Assembly (NCBI GenBank): GCA_907163375.1
Contig: CAJQUW010006815.1
Location: forward strand, 62,001-126,000
DNA: 64,000 bases
Source of the DNA: Prostheceraeus crozeri
Lineage: Eukaryota > Platyhelminthes > Polycladida > Euryleptidae
Direction: 5' to 3'
Of the stretch, positions 11,530 to 24,964 are shown piece by piece. Position numbers and translations under genes: made by a program. The notes under the pieces were generated by a model. It ran no database searches. It was not told the origin of the DNA and saw only the letters and a program-made list of their open reading frames with translations. The number at the start of each line of letters is the position of its first letter. The stretch's first letter is position 1.

Positions 11530-14500
11530 TTAGAAACTAAGGATATACATGATCAGTATCAAAACAACTATGACAACTCCTTCTTTCAATGTATGAAAAT
11601 CGTTCGATAGCTCCATTGAGAACAAATTAGATGTTTTCTAAAGTTTTCTATACAGAGATGACGTTATCCGTCTTTGAGGTCAACTCTTGAAAAATAATAG
11701 TTATTAACAGCTATTTTAGATAACGCTGAAGTCTCATTGGAAATGTACAGTAGATTCATGATGCGTTTCGGATTCATAATTGACGAACAATTAAACAACT
11801 TACTCAACGAAAAAAATGTCTAGAATATAACGAAGAGATGACGAGGAAGTAGACCTAAATCTATAAGTGATTAAGTTCATCGAAAAAAATTGGAAGTGCT
11901 GATCGCAATAAAAATGTGCGTATCTCTCTCAGAAGGTTAAAATATCAATGCGATAGGGCTCTCAAAATATGAACACCGTGTAAATTTCAAGTGGCACGCA
12001 ATTGTTTATCCTATCCGCTTAACCCATCAATAGAGTGGCTATTTTCAAAAGTTGAAGGTTTTTAAAAAAAGTTTAGACACAATTTTCGAGCGTTCTAGTC
12101 ATTATAGAGATTAGGAGAGGCGCGATTAGAATCGCCCTGGTCTAATTTTTGAATTAATTTCTAATTTGCTAATTTTTTCTAATCGGGTCAAATTTTTGAC
12201 GCTGTCAAAACAACTTCGCAACACTGACGCAAAAATCTTTCCGTCTTCCTCATCTCCTATGGGCCAGTCGTGAAGTAAAGTATGCTTTCGTTATGAGGTC
12301 GCACCAAACATAGTTAACATAATTTTCTGCTAAAACAGAACATAAAATTTTGAAATAATATACACCAAATTAAGAAATCGCAATATCAGTCTATCATTGC
12401 AGTATGCATGAGGACAATAGTTTCATGAAAAAATGAAAGATTAAGAAAGAGGAAATCAAGTTTAAAACGAAAGATAAGGCTCATTGAGAAGAAACATTAC
12501 AATTTCTTTCAATATTAAATGCCTATTATCTGAGTAAAGAAAATATATGGCATTTACCGTGAGTTAGAGAATAATGAGCTCCATCTTTGAGGCCAAAATT
12601 TTCAGAATGTGTGGGTGTCCGTGAGAACCGCTGACACATGAGTGTAACCATGTAGTTAAGCTACGTGTATCTAGACGGTGTCTCAAAAGTCATTCATCTT
12701 GTGATGAAATTTCATGCACTTCAGGAGACGTGAAGTCACACAATTTTCATTAAGTTTCACTAATGTTTGAGATAACAATCTGTGCAGCTCATGACACAAA
12801 AGTGTCCATGTCTCAAAAATGTGTAACCTAGTTTTCTTTCATGGAATGTAGTCGCTCACACGAATATACATAGACAATTCACAGAATTTCATTGGAGGAA
12901 ATAGGTTAAATATTTTCTCTAAATACTAAACGATAATCTTCATTCCAACCTCTTAGTATAATATGCTTCTATGCTGCTCCATTTTGCGACAGCATACTGC
13001 GTCATCGCATTAGGCTTAATAGTGAATAGAATTTCTACCAACAAACAATTTTCGGGACGTTGGATTGGTCAAATTTCGGCAACACATTCTAACAATTTAA
13101 CTGATCTAACCCCTCGACCATTTTATGAGAAGTAGCAAGGCTGATGCCTATTTAGACAAACCAACAAAATGACAGAAACCCTTCCAGTGCAAGTGCTTCG
13201 CAAATGTCATAACTAAGAAGCACTTTGTTAAACAATGAAAATCATTATGTAAAATTGTCTCTTCAAAGTTGCCAATTCCTTTCAAGCAATGAATATTTGC
13301 ATAAAAAATCCAGGAATAAGAACGTCCGATAACTACACGTCTCCTACTATGCATGTAAATAAGAACAAATTTCGCAGAAAGACTCATAATCTTGAAACAC
13401 ATTACTTCAAAGATCCGGTTCTGACTTGGGGTCATCTTTACTTAGTTGAATATGTAGCCTGAAATATTTCATAGCTTGAGCTGTTTCATCAAGTCATTCA
13501 TCACGAATTTTGACAAAGGAGATCCTACAACAACTAAGAAAGACAAAAAACCATGCGTTTCATACCTTTTCAAAAGTAAAGTTGATTATAATAGACTAAA
13601 TACACGGCGACATGATGACCATTATTGTATTGCTATGGTGACAGCTATCACACAGTGAGATACTTTTGACATGAATATACAGATTTCGTGCTTGCCAATT
13701 GTTAGTTACGTAAACATTTATAACTACAAACCATGGTTTGCTTTCAAGTGACTGAAATAGAAAACGATAGATCTATCGTTACACATCATCTCATTCATGT
13801 TAACTGCTAGATTATTTCTGATTGATCCTGTATGGACGAGTTCATAGCTATTCTACAAAATTCGCAATAACAATACATGAAAAATTGTTCCGATTAGCAT
13901 GCAATAATTATCAGAATTGTTATGTAACTAGGGAAAAGATTAAAAAATGAACCCCCGGAATTTACTGTTTTCGTTGGCTCACATCAAGAGCATCGCATAT
14001 GACATCAAACTAATCTGTTAAAAAATGGATCTTGATCTCTGATCAGTACAACAAATCATTAAGATAATCAAGCTGGTTCATGCTTACTTGTAGGGAAATG
14101 CATACCAAAGCAAACTTTTACAATTCTACTCGGTGATCAAATTTTGGATCCATTTGTCTCCTAGTCAAATCTATGTCAGATTCGATGCTTTTGAATTGAG
14201 CCAGGAAATTGCGCATAACAAGTGCAAAAATTGAAAATGCAAAATATCGAACATTGCCTACAGGCATACGTATTAGAATACTTGCAGTTGCCTGAACCTA
14301 TGTTAACAAGTTAAGCCATCGTTTCATGTTCAAACATTAAGAACGTTTATGTTCAACTTCAGAATACGGAGATCGTGAATAAAAAAAAATCTAAAAATTC
14401 CAAGCACATCCGCAAACGCGAGTGTGTTCTACTACATTAGTGTGAATTACTGTTCCATAATACTGGTAATAAATCTTAATTTGATACTTCATGATCTTCA

Positions 14501-16121
14501 AAGCAGAATATCAGCCAATATGAGCAAATTTGATTGTTCAATTTATGGAACTTTTTGCCAACATTGGAAATGTAGCACAAGATTTGATTACATTGATACA
14601 TATGTTTGAAAGGACGGAAAAGGACACGCGAGGTGTAAAAAAGACGGAAAGAACGGAAAAGAGCGAAATCATGAATTTCATACACTGGATTAGATTAAGC
14701 AAAACTGGTCGGCAAATATTGCTGCTCTTATCAAGGATCTATCATCTATCAATTATCTATCATGTCATCTGAAACCTGATACAAAAAGGTCGCATGACTT
14801 CATCATCGTCATCGCTACTTGACAATCCTGCACGGCATGTAGCCGATACAAAATAGGTCTGCGACTAAGAGTGAAATAGCTTAAAAACATCACAGGACAT
14901 CAGTCCAAATTATTCAACTTTATTATTCAATATCATTGAACATACAGGTGAGTGCATCATGTGTCACAGACGTTTTCTTTCGCTCCACTGTTATTGCTGT
15001 TTGAAATTGGAATTTGATCATTGCCATCTTTACTTTTTGACTGTCTCAATCAATTGAAACAAAATCTTTTGACCTTCTTGCTCATCTTTTAGCATCTCCA
15101 TCATAATCTGTGTTAACGATCAATTATCATTTTCAACTTGTTTTTGACCAGTAGCCCCTTTTGAAATATCAGCATTACACAAATCTGAATAATTTGTCAA
15201 TAACGTGTCCAATTACAGCAATCTTTTTCCCATTCCTTGAAACATTTAATTCATCACATATATGTTGCAACTCATTGAAGTTCTTCTTTGACAATGCTTC
15301 TTGTCCTTAAATGTGGCATGGTTGTCTCAATACTTGTTGTGAATTCTATCTACATGTGAGCAAGGTTGTATATGGGCTCAATATATTTCATTGATTCAGG
15401 ACCATTCAGAACAATTTCGTATTGCTGACACAATAATCATGAAACAACTGTCTTTACAGAGCATCTAGCAACATGGATTCAAAATGCAAAATTGATGGTC
15501 ATCTATATCCTGGATGATACAATTCATGTCTATGTGCAATGTGCATGAATGCGATATCCAGAAACATGACCTTCACATTCCAAACCGATTAGCATGATAA
15601 TATCCATGTACATATTAGATCACAGGTATCACAGGCACCATCTCATCATCCACGATGACAATGTACAACTGCACAGAGCACACCAACTAAGTGGTCATTG
15701 CTCAGCAACTGAGTAATTCTCATGGCCTTTACACTATCCTGATCTTTCATCGATCGAGCTTACGTGGGATGAGCTTGGTAAAAGGGTGAAAAAAAACGCA
15801 TCCACATTCTCCTACCAATTTCGAACCACTTTCCAAAAGATTGGTTGAAGAGCAGTGAGAACGCATTGAACAAGAAAGAGAGAGATCGTTTTAACTCAAT
15901 GAGCAATAGAAGTTGAGCCCACATTAATACTAGGAGGGGTATGAAAGTTGCTAGATATGTGTGAAATAAATTTTTGTTAATTAAAGTTGTAGTTTCGATA
16001 CTACTTCATTAATGAAAATAATGCTCCCTATAATTCTATGCATTAAGATTTCTTTGTCACGCAGTATATGACTTTTTAATACAAAGAAGGCATTCGTTTA
16101 TGTCGGAGAGAGGATTCTTAC
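11530..16121. other. Intron 1 of CIMAP2, upstream part; nothing firm
   Basis: AT-rich. A stretch at about 15000-15740 shows broken, low-quality coding-like sequence on the minus strand, but no domain can be named. No splice-supported exon was found between exon 1 and exon 2. Confidence 0.4.
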
Positions 16122-16168
16122 CTATGTGATTGCACTCCGAAGGGAGCACCCTTAAAACCTTTGGTCAT
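16122..16168 (-). CDS. CIMAP2: CIMAP2 (LEXM) homologue, coding exon 1
   Basis: First coding exon of a ciliary/sperm-tail PG-rich-repeat protein. The minus strand starts with ATG at 16168, encodes 15 residues (MTKGFKGAPFGVQSH) and leaves two bases, AG, before a GTAAGA donor at 16121. Exon 2 begins with the single base A, so the junction makes an Arg codon followed by FDISGVHPN. That phase match across 8.5 kb is the main support for joining the exons. Proteins of this family are thought to be microtubule-associated in cilia and sperm tails. The exon is too short to be found as an ORF. The family name is from recognition of the combined exons, not from a search. Confidence 0.7.
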
Positions 16169-19100
16169 TTTCAATTACTGAATTTATCAGTCGCAAATAA
16201 TTTTATTGTTTTACATTCAAGTTTCGTTACTACGATACTTTTTAAATTTAGACAGTTAAAACAAGTTAATAAGCAGGTGTCCATAGAGCACATCTGACGA
16301 ATACATGCTTCATGACCATGTTTATAACTATAGTCCACACTCAATCTTCGATCCCAGTAAGCTGCAAGTAAACAAGAGCAAAAATCCAATGCAAGTTTAC
16401 CTCAGTGATCGTTCAATTTTTTCTGATTGGATAGGAACTGCACTGCTTTCCAGTTATCGGTCTATGTTACGTCCATAGACATCGAACAACAACAACTAGG
16501 TCTAGACCGGACAGCTCCTATTTGCTTCATTAAAATTCGTGGCAAGGTCATTTGGTCGACCAAGTGAGACTTTAATTCAGAATTTTGTTTTAAATCATCA
16601 AATTAGCTGTCCGCCAACTCAAGTTTTCGTCAGTTCTTGGAATTCTGATTTAGTTAATTCTTCAAAATAATACACAATATATTGATTATGCATGATGAAA
16701 TCAGACACCAGCGGTTTTTTATGTTCTATCTTGCTCGCATAATAGCAAAGTTTCTTTAGGGTGCAACTTTCCTTCGAATATTGCGTGACTTACTTGGCTA
16801 CTGCAATCAGATATATATCAAGATAAAAATATCGGAGTATAAAGATTGCTGAGTGCCAATATTGACTTCTTATTTTTTCTTGCTTAAACTTTGCTTGGTT
16901 TTGCTTCGTTCCTTTTGGTTCTTCTTGGAAATGTAATGATTTCTCATGCAAATCAAACTCGTAAATATAAAATAGAAAATCATCAACACCAAATAATGAA
17001 GCGGTCAAATGATTTTTCATAACTTTGGGTGTTTCGGAGTCGCTTTTATCTAAAAAATGAGCTATTTTTACCGGCCCATCCGGTGATATCACCACTGGCA
17101 CTCTTTTGACTACTCATTTTTGAGTTTTTGTGATTATCTGAAATGACTCGGCGTTCTTTGGTCACTTACCCACTTGTCAGTGTGCTTGCAAATTCATGTC
17201 AAGGATTCGTGATAATTTCACAGCTTGCAATTCACACTTTCTGAAAAGCATAACGCCTCACACTAGACAGGAGGTTCACTGTTGCGGTCTGATAATTTTT
17301 AAGTAGGTAACCAGAGGTAACCAGAATACTAATGAAAAAAATATAAGCTGAATAAAATGAAATGAATTCAGAATTGCCACCCAAATAAAAATATCTAGAA
17401 CCGGGAAATATTCCGCTATCACCCTGGATTTCCCGAGGTCATACTAAATCATGTCCACTACTGCAAACAATAATCGCAGGCTTTTATGTAATTGTACATG
17501 TACAATTCACAGTATTGCTACTTAATTCGCGCACTGAATGAAAAAATTGAGAACGAAATACTTATATAAAATAAAATAAATATTAATTATGCCAATTCAT
17601 GATAGAGAGATAGCTTTTTTCTTAATGGTCAACCAAAATTCCAAGCTGATTGTGCATGTAATTTTATTTCTATTATAGGCCCACTACATAGGTGTATTGT
17701 TTTGGAATGATTCATATTAAGGCTATGCGCTAGCCTCTCCTTCTCGCACCGATAAACCGTTCGGTGAGCTAAAAATTGTAAATCGTTACACCAAAGCATA
17801 TGTTTAAGTACAATCGAAATGTAATTGTAATGTATAATGTGTGAAGGCCCTACCCGGAACCACAAAACCATCAATGACGAGTTTCTCAAGCAAAACTAAC
17901 CACTCCCTCTATCTTTTTTTCTCTCTGAGATGCTACGATGTCACTCCGGCGGAACTCTGGACCCACGGATGCTACTATACATCTTAGCATGATGGGCAAG
18001 ATCATCGTACGGAGCACCGGTATTCATTGACGGAGTACTCATTATAAGATTCCGAATTTCTGAAGTCGCGGGTATTGAGATTTCGTGGTCTAAAATGGTC
18101 TATCATGAACTTGAATTATCTAAATTCGGTCTACTTCTAAGTTCAGATATATAGTATTGCTTTACGTATCATAAAAATACAATAAATACAAGAAATATGT
18201 TATTACTGCAGTTGAACACTGAAGGTATTTAATTACTTGGAAAATCAAGCGTTAGATGAACTAGAGCAGCTTGGTTCTCCTCTTTCTAAATACATCACAT
18301 GAAAGCTGTCGAACTTCCTATCCAATTAATGGGCAAAAATCTCAGGATCGACTATCTCTAATTTGGTCCTGCTGTCCTTCAGCTTGTTTTAAGTTGAATT
18401 AAAACGGCAGTAAATTAGTCTATGAATCTAGTAAATTTTCTGACTCAATTTTGCATGAAAAGCTAAAGTCTGCTAAGCAAAAAATGCCTAAAACGCAAGT
18501 TTCAACTTAACAGACATAGTCGTTTGTAAAGATGATTTTGACTGGGTTTGCTGTTTTTGAAAATGATTGGAGCAAGGAATGATTCAAATATCAGAACTTT
18601 GAATAAATTTCATGTCCATATACATATAATAATATGTATGTCTCACAATGCAAGCATTAAAATATGAAATAAGATTTCACGGAATTAAGCCTACATCATC
18701 AAAGCGTATTTTCAATGTTCATGTGTAAATATCTTACCCAAGTCTATTTGTATTAACTGAATGCGACTAATCAATAAATTGATAAATAATGTTAGGTGGT
18801 CTAGACTAGCCTACGCTACACCTAGATTATTGAACATGGCGTGTAGGTATTTTATACCTTTGTTAGTAGATGTGACTTACATGTGTTGCTTTAGAAATAA
18901 ATTTGATTAAAAATTATACTGATTCTGTTTTTGCTGTGTGTTGCATATGGAGGTCAGTGTATTTGCATCGGAGTTGAAAAACTCCACTCCGGTAATGCAG
19001 GAGTTCTGATGCAAACACAGCGACAAGCGGGGAATTAATCCAACCAAAATGGCAATTTTAAATTTCAGCTTGTTTCTGCATACATACATGTGTATGATAG

Positions 19101-22100
19101 TGATAAGTCGCAAGAATAGAATTTTCTGTGGTATTTTGTTTTCGCTTACTTGGACATCAGTGCAGCAAATGGCTGTTGTTAAGATACGATTTAAGCGTGC
19201 GTTTGTCTTTCAAAAGCAAGGTGTTGCTTACCTATACTTTCAAATTTCTGTAAAACATTGAACACATCTACAACAAAATCACGGAATGTCACATATTGGC
19301 AACATGTATGACCACTACAAATGAAACCTCAAGATTTTTAATTGGTCATGAAAGTATTGATGACACATGTATACATGTTTTGATGATAACAAAGTCTGTC
19401 AGCTTTTGCATCTTCCAAAATCTCTGTTACACTGAGACTGGAGATTCGAACTCCAGATGCATGAAGACCGACATGATGATGATAGATGGCAATTGATTAT
19501 CTCATATAGCCCTAATTGTTGGAATAGTACGCCAAGGAGTGCTAAGTAAGATTTTGAAGAATTCTTTGTTTTCTCAGGAGAATTTAGGTCTAAATCAAAT
19601 ATTTTAGATAAAATAAAATTGAAAAAAATCATTTTTTAAATAAAATCGTAGGAATGACAACGTGGTAACAGGGCCCCAACGTCGTTTTTGAGGCATAATT
19701 GTAGTTATTTCCTGTCTTGCCACTCACTCTGTTACTACTTTTGTTATCATCTGATCAACAAAATGTGGAATAGTCCCCTATTATAATTTTGCAAAGGAAT
19801 AGAGATGCGAGAAAGTTGTTAAAAACAAATCCTATCTGCAATTCGCGCTTTAGGGTGAATATGCACCTATTTAGACTTTTCGAAACGGCAGTCGCCACCG
19901 AACTGTGATCTGTACAGGGCCGAACTTACTTTGGCCGGCTTTGGTGCACTGGCGGGTGCTTGGTTTCTGAAATTCTAGAAATAGATCACACGTCTGCCGC
20001 GCAAGTAACGTTGTATCTGGCGCGCTCGGCTCTGACCTCCTCACGCCTGGTCCTGGCTTCGGTGCGCCTTGCCTCGAATTCGGCGCAATTTTTTCAGGTA
20101 TGCTGTAAAACATCATACATCTGACGCACTCGAAATTCGGAAATTCGAAATGCGGTCTATGTACAGATTGCAAATGGGAGTGGCCATTACTACGCCTGGT
20201 CTGATGCAATTTTGGTCTTGCGGCTAATGCACCGGCAGATCAGCTGAACCGTTGACATTGACTGCTGCATAGACAGATAAGCAGGCAGGAAAAACAAATT
20301 ATCTGCAAAAAATCGCTTAAAGATGGGAAATGCGTTTCCCTTGCTACAAAGGTCACTAAGTTTTTCAAAACAACTTAGAAGACGAAGAAAAACAAATCAA
20401 CTTTCAAGACACACGGATGCTCATTTCTTGCTATAGGCCTATTGAGTTATTTGAAGTCCTCTAAAGCTACGAAACATGAGGCGCGGCAATAGAAGAATGA
20501 AGAGTAATGGACAGGATCATCCGGTGAAATATCTACTGGCTTACTGACTTTACATGTGGAAACACAACATTTGCATGATGTCTGACTCATGTTTTTGACA
20601 TATCTTTACAAACATGTCATTACCCATTGAGTATTTTGTCAGCCACAATGTTTGGTACCCCTCTCGTCTAGGTTTGAGTGTTCAAGTCAGGGGTCGAAAC
20701 ACAACTAGACGAGTACCTGCTCATGACTGACGGAGGAAGTATTATGCTTTATATACCTTAATCGGTAGGTGAAGTATTGGTCGAAGCATTGTAATTCTAA
20801 TCAAGTAATTGTAGATGTCGACAAATGAAGAAATCCTTGATTCCATGAAGTATTGTCGGCAGATTAAGAGACTGGCGATAACAAATTCAAGTGGATAAAT
20901 TGTATTTTCCATGTATAGTCTTAGGTAGAGTGTGTATAGTTCGATTTTTCTCGGAGTAGTAGTGTTTACTAGAGAGTTATATTGCTTACCTCCATTATCC
21001 ACTTTCCACTTGTCCACTACTAACATTAATTACCGCGTGTAGTATCAGTTATTGTGTAGCATCAGTCCACTTGTAATCGATGTAGTAGTATGATTGAATT
21101 TCTATGTTCTACCTACACTTTTCCAATTTTTATCTATTGGCCTCCTGTTGTTTTATAATATCCATTTCTAATTTTCTCAACACATGGTGATCATTGTCCT
21201 TTTTAGATTTCCAATACCAGCATCTGCAGTCGGTACAGCCGTCTGTTTAGAGCGTGTATGCGGCAGTATTTGGAATCCATGGTGGTACAGTATGCCAACA
21301 GTAAAATGAGTGGTGTCACAGGTCTTAAGATTTCAACTTTTACCAGTAACTGTGCCAAAGCTGATCAATTTCAATTCGTTGCCACCAGAAAGATCCATTG
21401 AGTTCTTTTTAGAACTGATTAATCCAATGGCTACAACATCACTGCATTTGTGCATTTGCTGATTAGAGAGCTACATCAGTTCTCATCAGGACTACTTCAC
21501 TTAATAATTTAGATTAGCAAACAATTTATTATATTGTAAATGGCTGCTGTGATGATTTTCATCATCGTATGAGAATTAGTAGATTAAAGACATGAATCTC
21601 TCCAGCCAGATCGACAAGAAATTTAATCTAATGCAAATTATAATAAGTAGACTGCACATATTTTGTTTCTTCGCTAACTCTGATATTCACCAATGTAAAG
21701 GACAAACCACGTGCTTTTGTGGAAACATATGGAAATTTCAAAACATTTCATGTAATAAAACAAGAAAAGTGGTCGACATAGTGAGGCTTTAATTGCTGTG
21801 ACCTTGACCAGCTGTCCAGTATGGACCTTAATGATTAATGTTCGATGTCTATGGTTACGTCTTTTGCGAGACCTGGATGCTCTTTGCTGACAGCATCGCA
21901 TCTTAAAACACTAGATACATACCGAGAATCTACGCTCAAATCATGAGATACTTGCCTGGAGTGAAACTCGTTGAAGTTAGCAGCAGATCTAAATGTCGCT
22001 CTTAAAGAATTGGTCAGTCCTGCTTTCATAATTTGCTACAGACACAGAGTAGGCGTCAGTTACAGGCAGACCATGGAGCAAGTATCAGCGATGCTGGAAG

Positions 22101-22380
22101 GTGAGGGACTTTAGGTGCTTGACCCTTAAGCTTTTAAATGATGGGGCTAATCCCTAATTAGCCACTCCAATGCCGAGAAAAGTTAAAACAAAAAACAGTT
22201 GTGGAATTTTTTTTGATGTTAAAACTGTCCAGTGTCCATGCGTCGACGTTGATTTCTTCATTTTGCGAAAGAGATATCAACGGTAACATGCTTCCATACA
22301 GTATGCATTAGAATTGTTTCCAAATGTGAGCTATGCCCATTTATGCAGTTTTGAAGAAATTACAACCATTGAGTAAGTAT
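16169..22380. other. Intergenic; no gene recognised
   Basis: Upstream of CIMAP2. The longest ORF (19871-20209, minus) lies in a locally GC-rich patch at about 19880-20230 and has no recognisable domain. A word shared with 21838-21856 and 22955-22975 (CATAGACATCGAAC, in either orientation) occurs at 16475-16505, suggesting small transposon ends. Confidence 0.4.
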
Positions 22381-22384
22381 TTTA

Positions 22385-22960
22385 AGTAGAGTGGTAACTC
22401 TGGATTTATTAAATCCCTAATGTGCATGCATGCTTTCGATTTTATTAAATGAACTGAAGGGAGATGCAGGTGGTATTGGGCCTGTTCATTAACTAAAATT
22501 CTGCCGACAGAAAATTAAACCGATTTAATATTCTGTTGGCAGAATATTAAATCGGTTTAATTTTCTGTCGGCAGAATTTTAGTTAATGAACAGGCCCTTG
22601 TCACCAAATGTGAGATATGCAATTTTTTACAATTTTGCCGAAATTTCAACGGAATTGATTTATCATGATAGTAGTGCAGAAGGAATGATGGAATTTCACA
22701 GATTCTCAGTTTCATGACAGCCTTGGAGATTTAATGTTAACTAAATAATCAATTCGATGGGTTCCTGTTACTTTCATGCTCAACCTCAAGAATATTTTCT
22801 AAAGCGTGATCACAGGCAATTTGTTGTATCCTGTAAATAGCAGCCTTACAAACTTGACATGAATAACAGATCGAATGCGTAAAAACACAGACATCGAACA
22901 TTAATCATTAAGGTTGTTGTTGTTCTAGTTGTTGTTGTTGTTCCTAGTTGTTGTTGTTCG
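22385..22960 (+). repeat. Non-autonomous repeat family, copy 1
   Basis: It begins with GTAGAGTGGTAACTC and a TTTATTAAAT-rich end and continues into GTGAGATATGC and later blocks shared with 22994-23879, 60641-61305 and 61530-61940. The copy is interrupted by a 120-bp palindrome. No coding capacity. Confidence 0.6.
22478..22597. mobile_element. Near-perfect palindromic MITE
   Basis: A 120-bp inverted repeat with arms of nearly 60 bp, opening GGGCCTGTTCATTAACTAAA and closing with its complement; only a few central bases fail to pair. The related repeat copy near 61617 lacks it, giving a nearby empty site. Such foldback structure is typical of miniature inverted-repeat elements. Confidence 0.75.
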
Positions 22961-22975
22961 ATGTCTATGCGTAAA
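22905..22975. repeat. GTT microsatellite between inverted ends
   Basis: A (GTT)n tract interrupted twice, flanked by ACAGACATCGAAC and its inverse GTTCGATGTCTATG. The inverted flanks suggest the microsatellite is the interior of a tiny foldback element. Confidence 0.5.
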
Positions 22976-22993
22976 ACCATAGAGTAAATATAT

Positions 22994-23879
22994 TAGGTAG
23001 AGTGGTAACTCCGCATTTATTAAATCCCCAATGTGTATACACTTTCGAATTTATTAAATGAACTCAAAAGAGATACACATAGAGTAGGGATATATAGGTA
23101 GAGTGTCGACTCCAACAAGTATATGTATACAGTGAACATTTTTATATGAAAAGATTCAATTTTTTGCGGAGATTACGTTCCCGTGGTCCAAAAAATTATT
23201 TGAGCAGTTTCAAAAAAGTCAAAATTTTGCAAATTTTTATACTATCGAGATGACTCCTCGTTGTAAGTAGTATAAAGGAAATTGGATATCAAAAAGGAAT
23301 GAATATTTGCTAGTAATCATCCTAACTGAGCGGAAATCAAGCTGATCATCAAGGGAATTTCATGCTCCGTATTATAATGGAAGTCTTCATGAAAGAGTTG
23401 CGATATTATCCGTGATTTCTTGACTGAAATGTCAAGTTTTTAATTGAATTTTCACAGGCTTGATTTTATGATTCACTAGATTCATGTTTCATTTCATGGA
23501 TCTGAATTGGTCTGGACCCATTTACATCTTTCAAAGTTAATTGAAATCATTGTCTTTGAATCTGTGATTTTTCCATGCCACTGGCAGGTGTTGCCTGATC
23601 TTGAGGTTGAGCAAGAAAGCAAAAGCGTGTCATCGAGTTGCCAATTTATCAAACAATAAAGTCTGTCATGACACGGAGGATCTGTAAAATGCTATCATTT
23701 CCTTGCTTTACGCTATAATTATCTCTCAATTCCGTTGTAAGTTCTTCAAAACTGCATTTAAATGTGCATATCTCACAATTGGAAACAATTCCGACTGCAT
23801 CTCCTTTGAGTTCATTTAATATATTCGAAAGTGTATACACATTGGGGATTTAATAAATGCGGAGTTACCACTCTACCTA
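22994..23879. mobile_element. Non-autonomous element with ~80-bp terminal inverted repeats
   Basis: The sequence TAGGTAGAGTGGTAACTCC and the following ~70 bp at the left end recur as the inverse complement at 23800-23879. The ~880-bp interior has no real ORF. A related boundary word (TAGGTAGAGTGTCGACTCC) at about 23097 suggests two related elements are nested. Matching interior sequence occurs inverted at 60641-61305. Confidence 0.7.
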
Positions 23880-23884
23880 TAGTG

Positions 23885-24825
23885 ATAAAAATTTTCCGGA
23901 AATTTTTGAATCAAAAGTTTCCGTGGAAAATTATGAAAAAAATTGGAAAATTTTGGCAAATATTGGAAAATTTTGAAAGTTTTGATTTTTTTGATAGGCC
24001 TTATGATTTGAGCGCTTCCACTGCCGAGGCAGCTACGTACCAATAAATTGGGTGTAAAACTCTTAATTTCATCATTATTTCGATTAAAGCGATCGTAGCA
24101 ATGCGAGTTCCGTCCGCAGATTTTTGAACATTCCTTTGTCACCAGTGGCTTGTGCCATTTTGTTAGCAGTTTTAATTATCATACAGACACCGTTTGGGAT
24201 AACGTGAATCTTGCTTTACAATAGGAACCTGGAGCTTTTCTGGAGCAAAAGATAATTTTCTAAGATCTGGAGCAAAAATAATGTACTTCAGCATATTAGA
24301 GTTTGCTTATTAGCTTGAAAGTAAGCTTTATTATGCGGCGTTGATCAGTGAAAGAAATTCTTCATGTGTTGATGAACAAGTGAAGTATAAGCACAGCCCA
24401 CGCAGCATTCCTGAGCGACCATATTGGTAGACATAAATGTTGACGAAAGGGAAAACAAGTCGTTCGTTCTTTTCAAATGTCTGTAATTGCGACAACAATA
24501 GCCCGGTATTTATACTCTCCAGGCGGTCTCCGTGATTCTAATCAGTCTCACATAGATGAGGATCATGACGTCACAGTTAGAGTCTCAGCAAAGTCTTGTT
24601 CCTATGACGCCACTCTTCAACAGAGTCAGATGAAATGCCTTGAGATGACAGATGGAGTGCTGCAATACACTCAAATATATATACACTCAAATACCAAACC
24701 AACCAACATGCATGATTAACAGCTCACGTCTCCACAATAAAGACTGTAAACTCGTGAGATATTTGGTCACTAAAGATATCTGTGATGAGTAAAAGAATAT
24801 CTATGATAGCCTCTAACTTCTGGCC
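23885..24825. other. Spacer; no gene recognised
   Basis: It begins with A-rich TTTTGGAAAATT reiterations (23920-23985), echoed at 27490-27555 beyond the piggyBac element. No ORF is convincing. Confidence 0.4.
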
Positions 24826-24964
24826 TTAACCCCTTGAGTACCAAAGCTGAAAAACGAAAGTCGACGCCAGATCCCAAAGATTTATGGAAAAAATGAAAAA
24901 AACTCAATCCAGTTGAAATTGTTTTTTGTGCAAGTATATGACTCAATAAGCAACAACAAGTGAA

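Noticed and set aside
14930..15740. Possible pseudogene on the minus strand in CIMAP2 intron 1
   Set aside because: Broken coding-like phrases can be seen but there is no continuous frame, no named domain and no splice support.
19871..20209. 112-codon minus-strand ORF in a GC-rich patch
   Set aside because: Composition alone explains its length; no motif or repeat boundary supports it as a gene.
20650..20718. Possible tRNA-derived SINE with B-box-like sequence
   Set aside because: The words do not match a proper A/B-box pair and no cloverleaf can be drawn.
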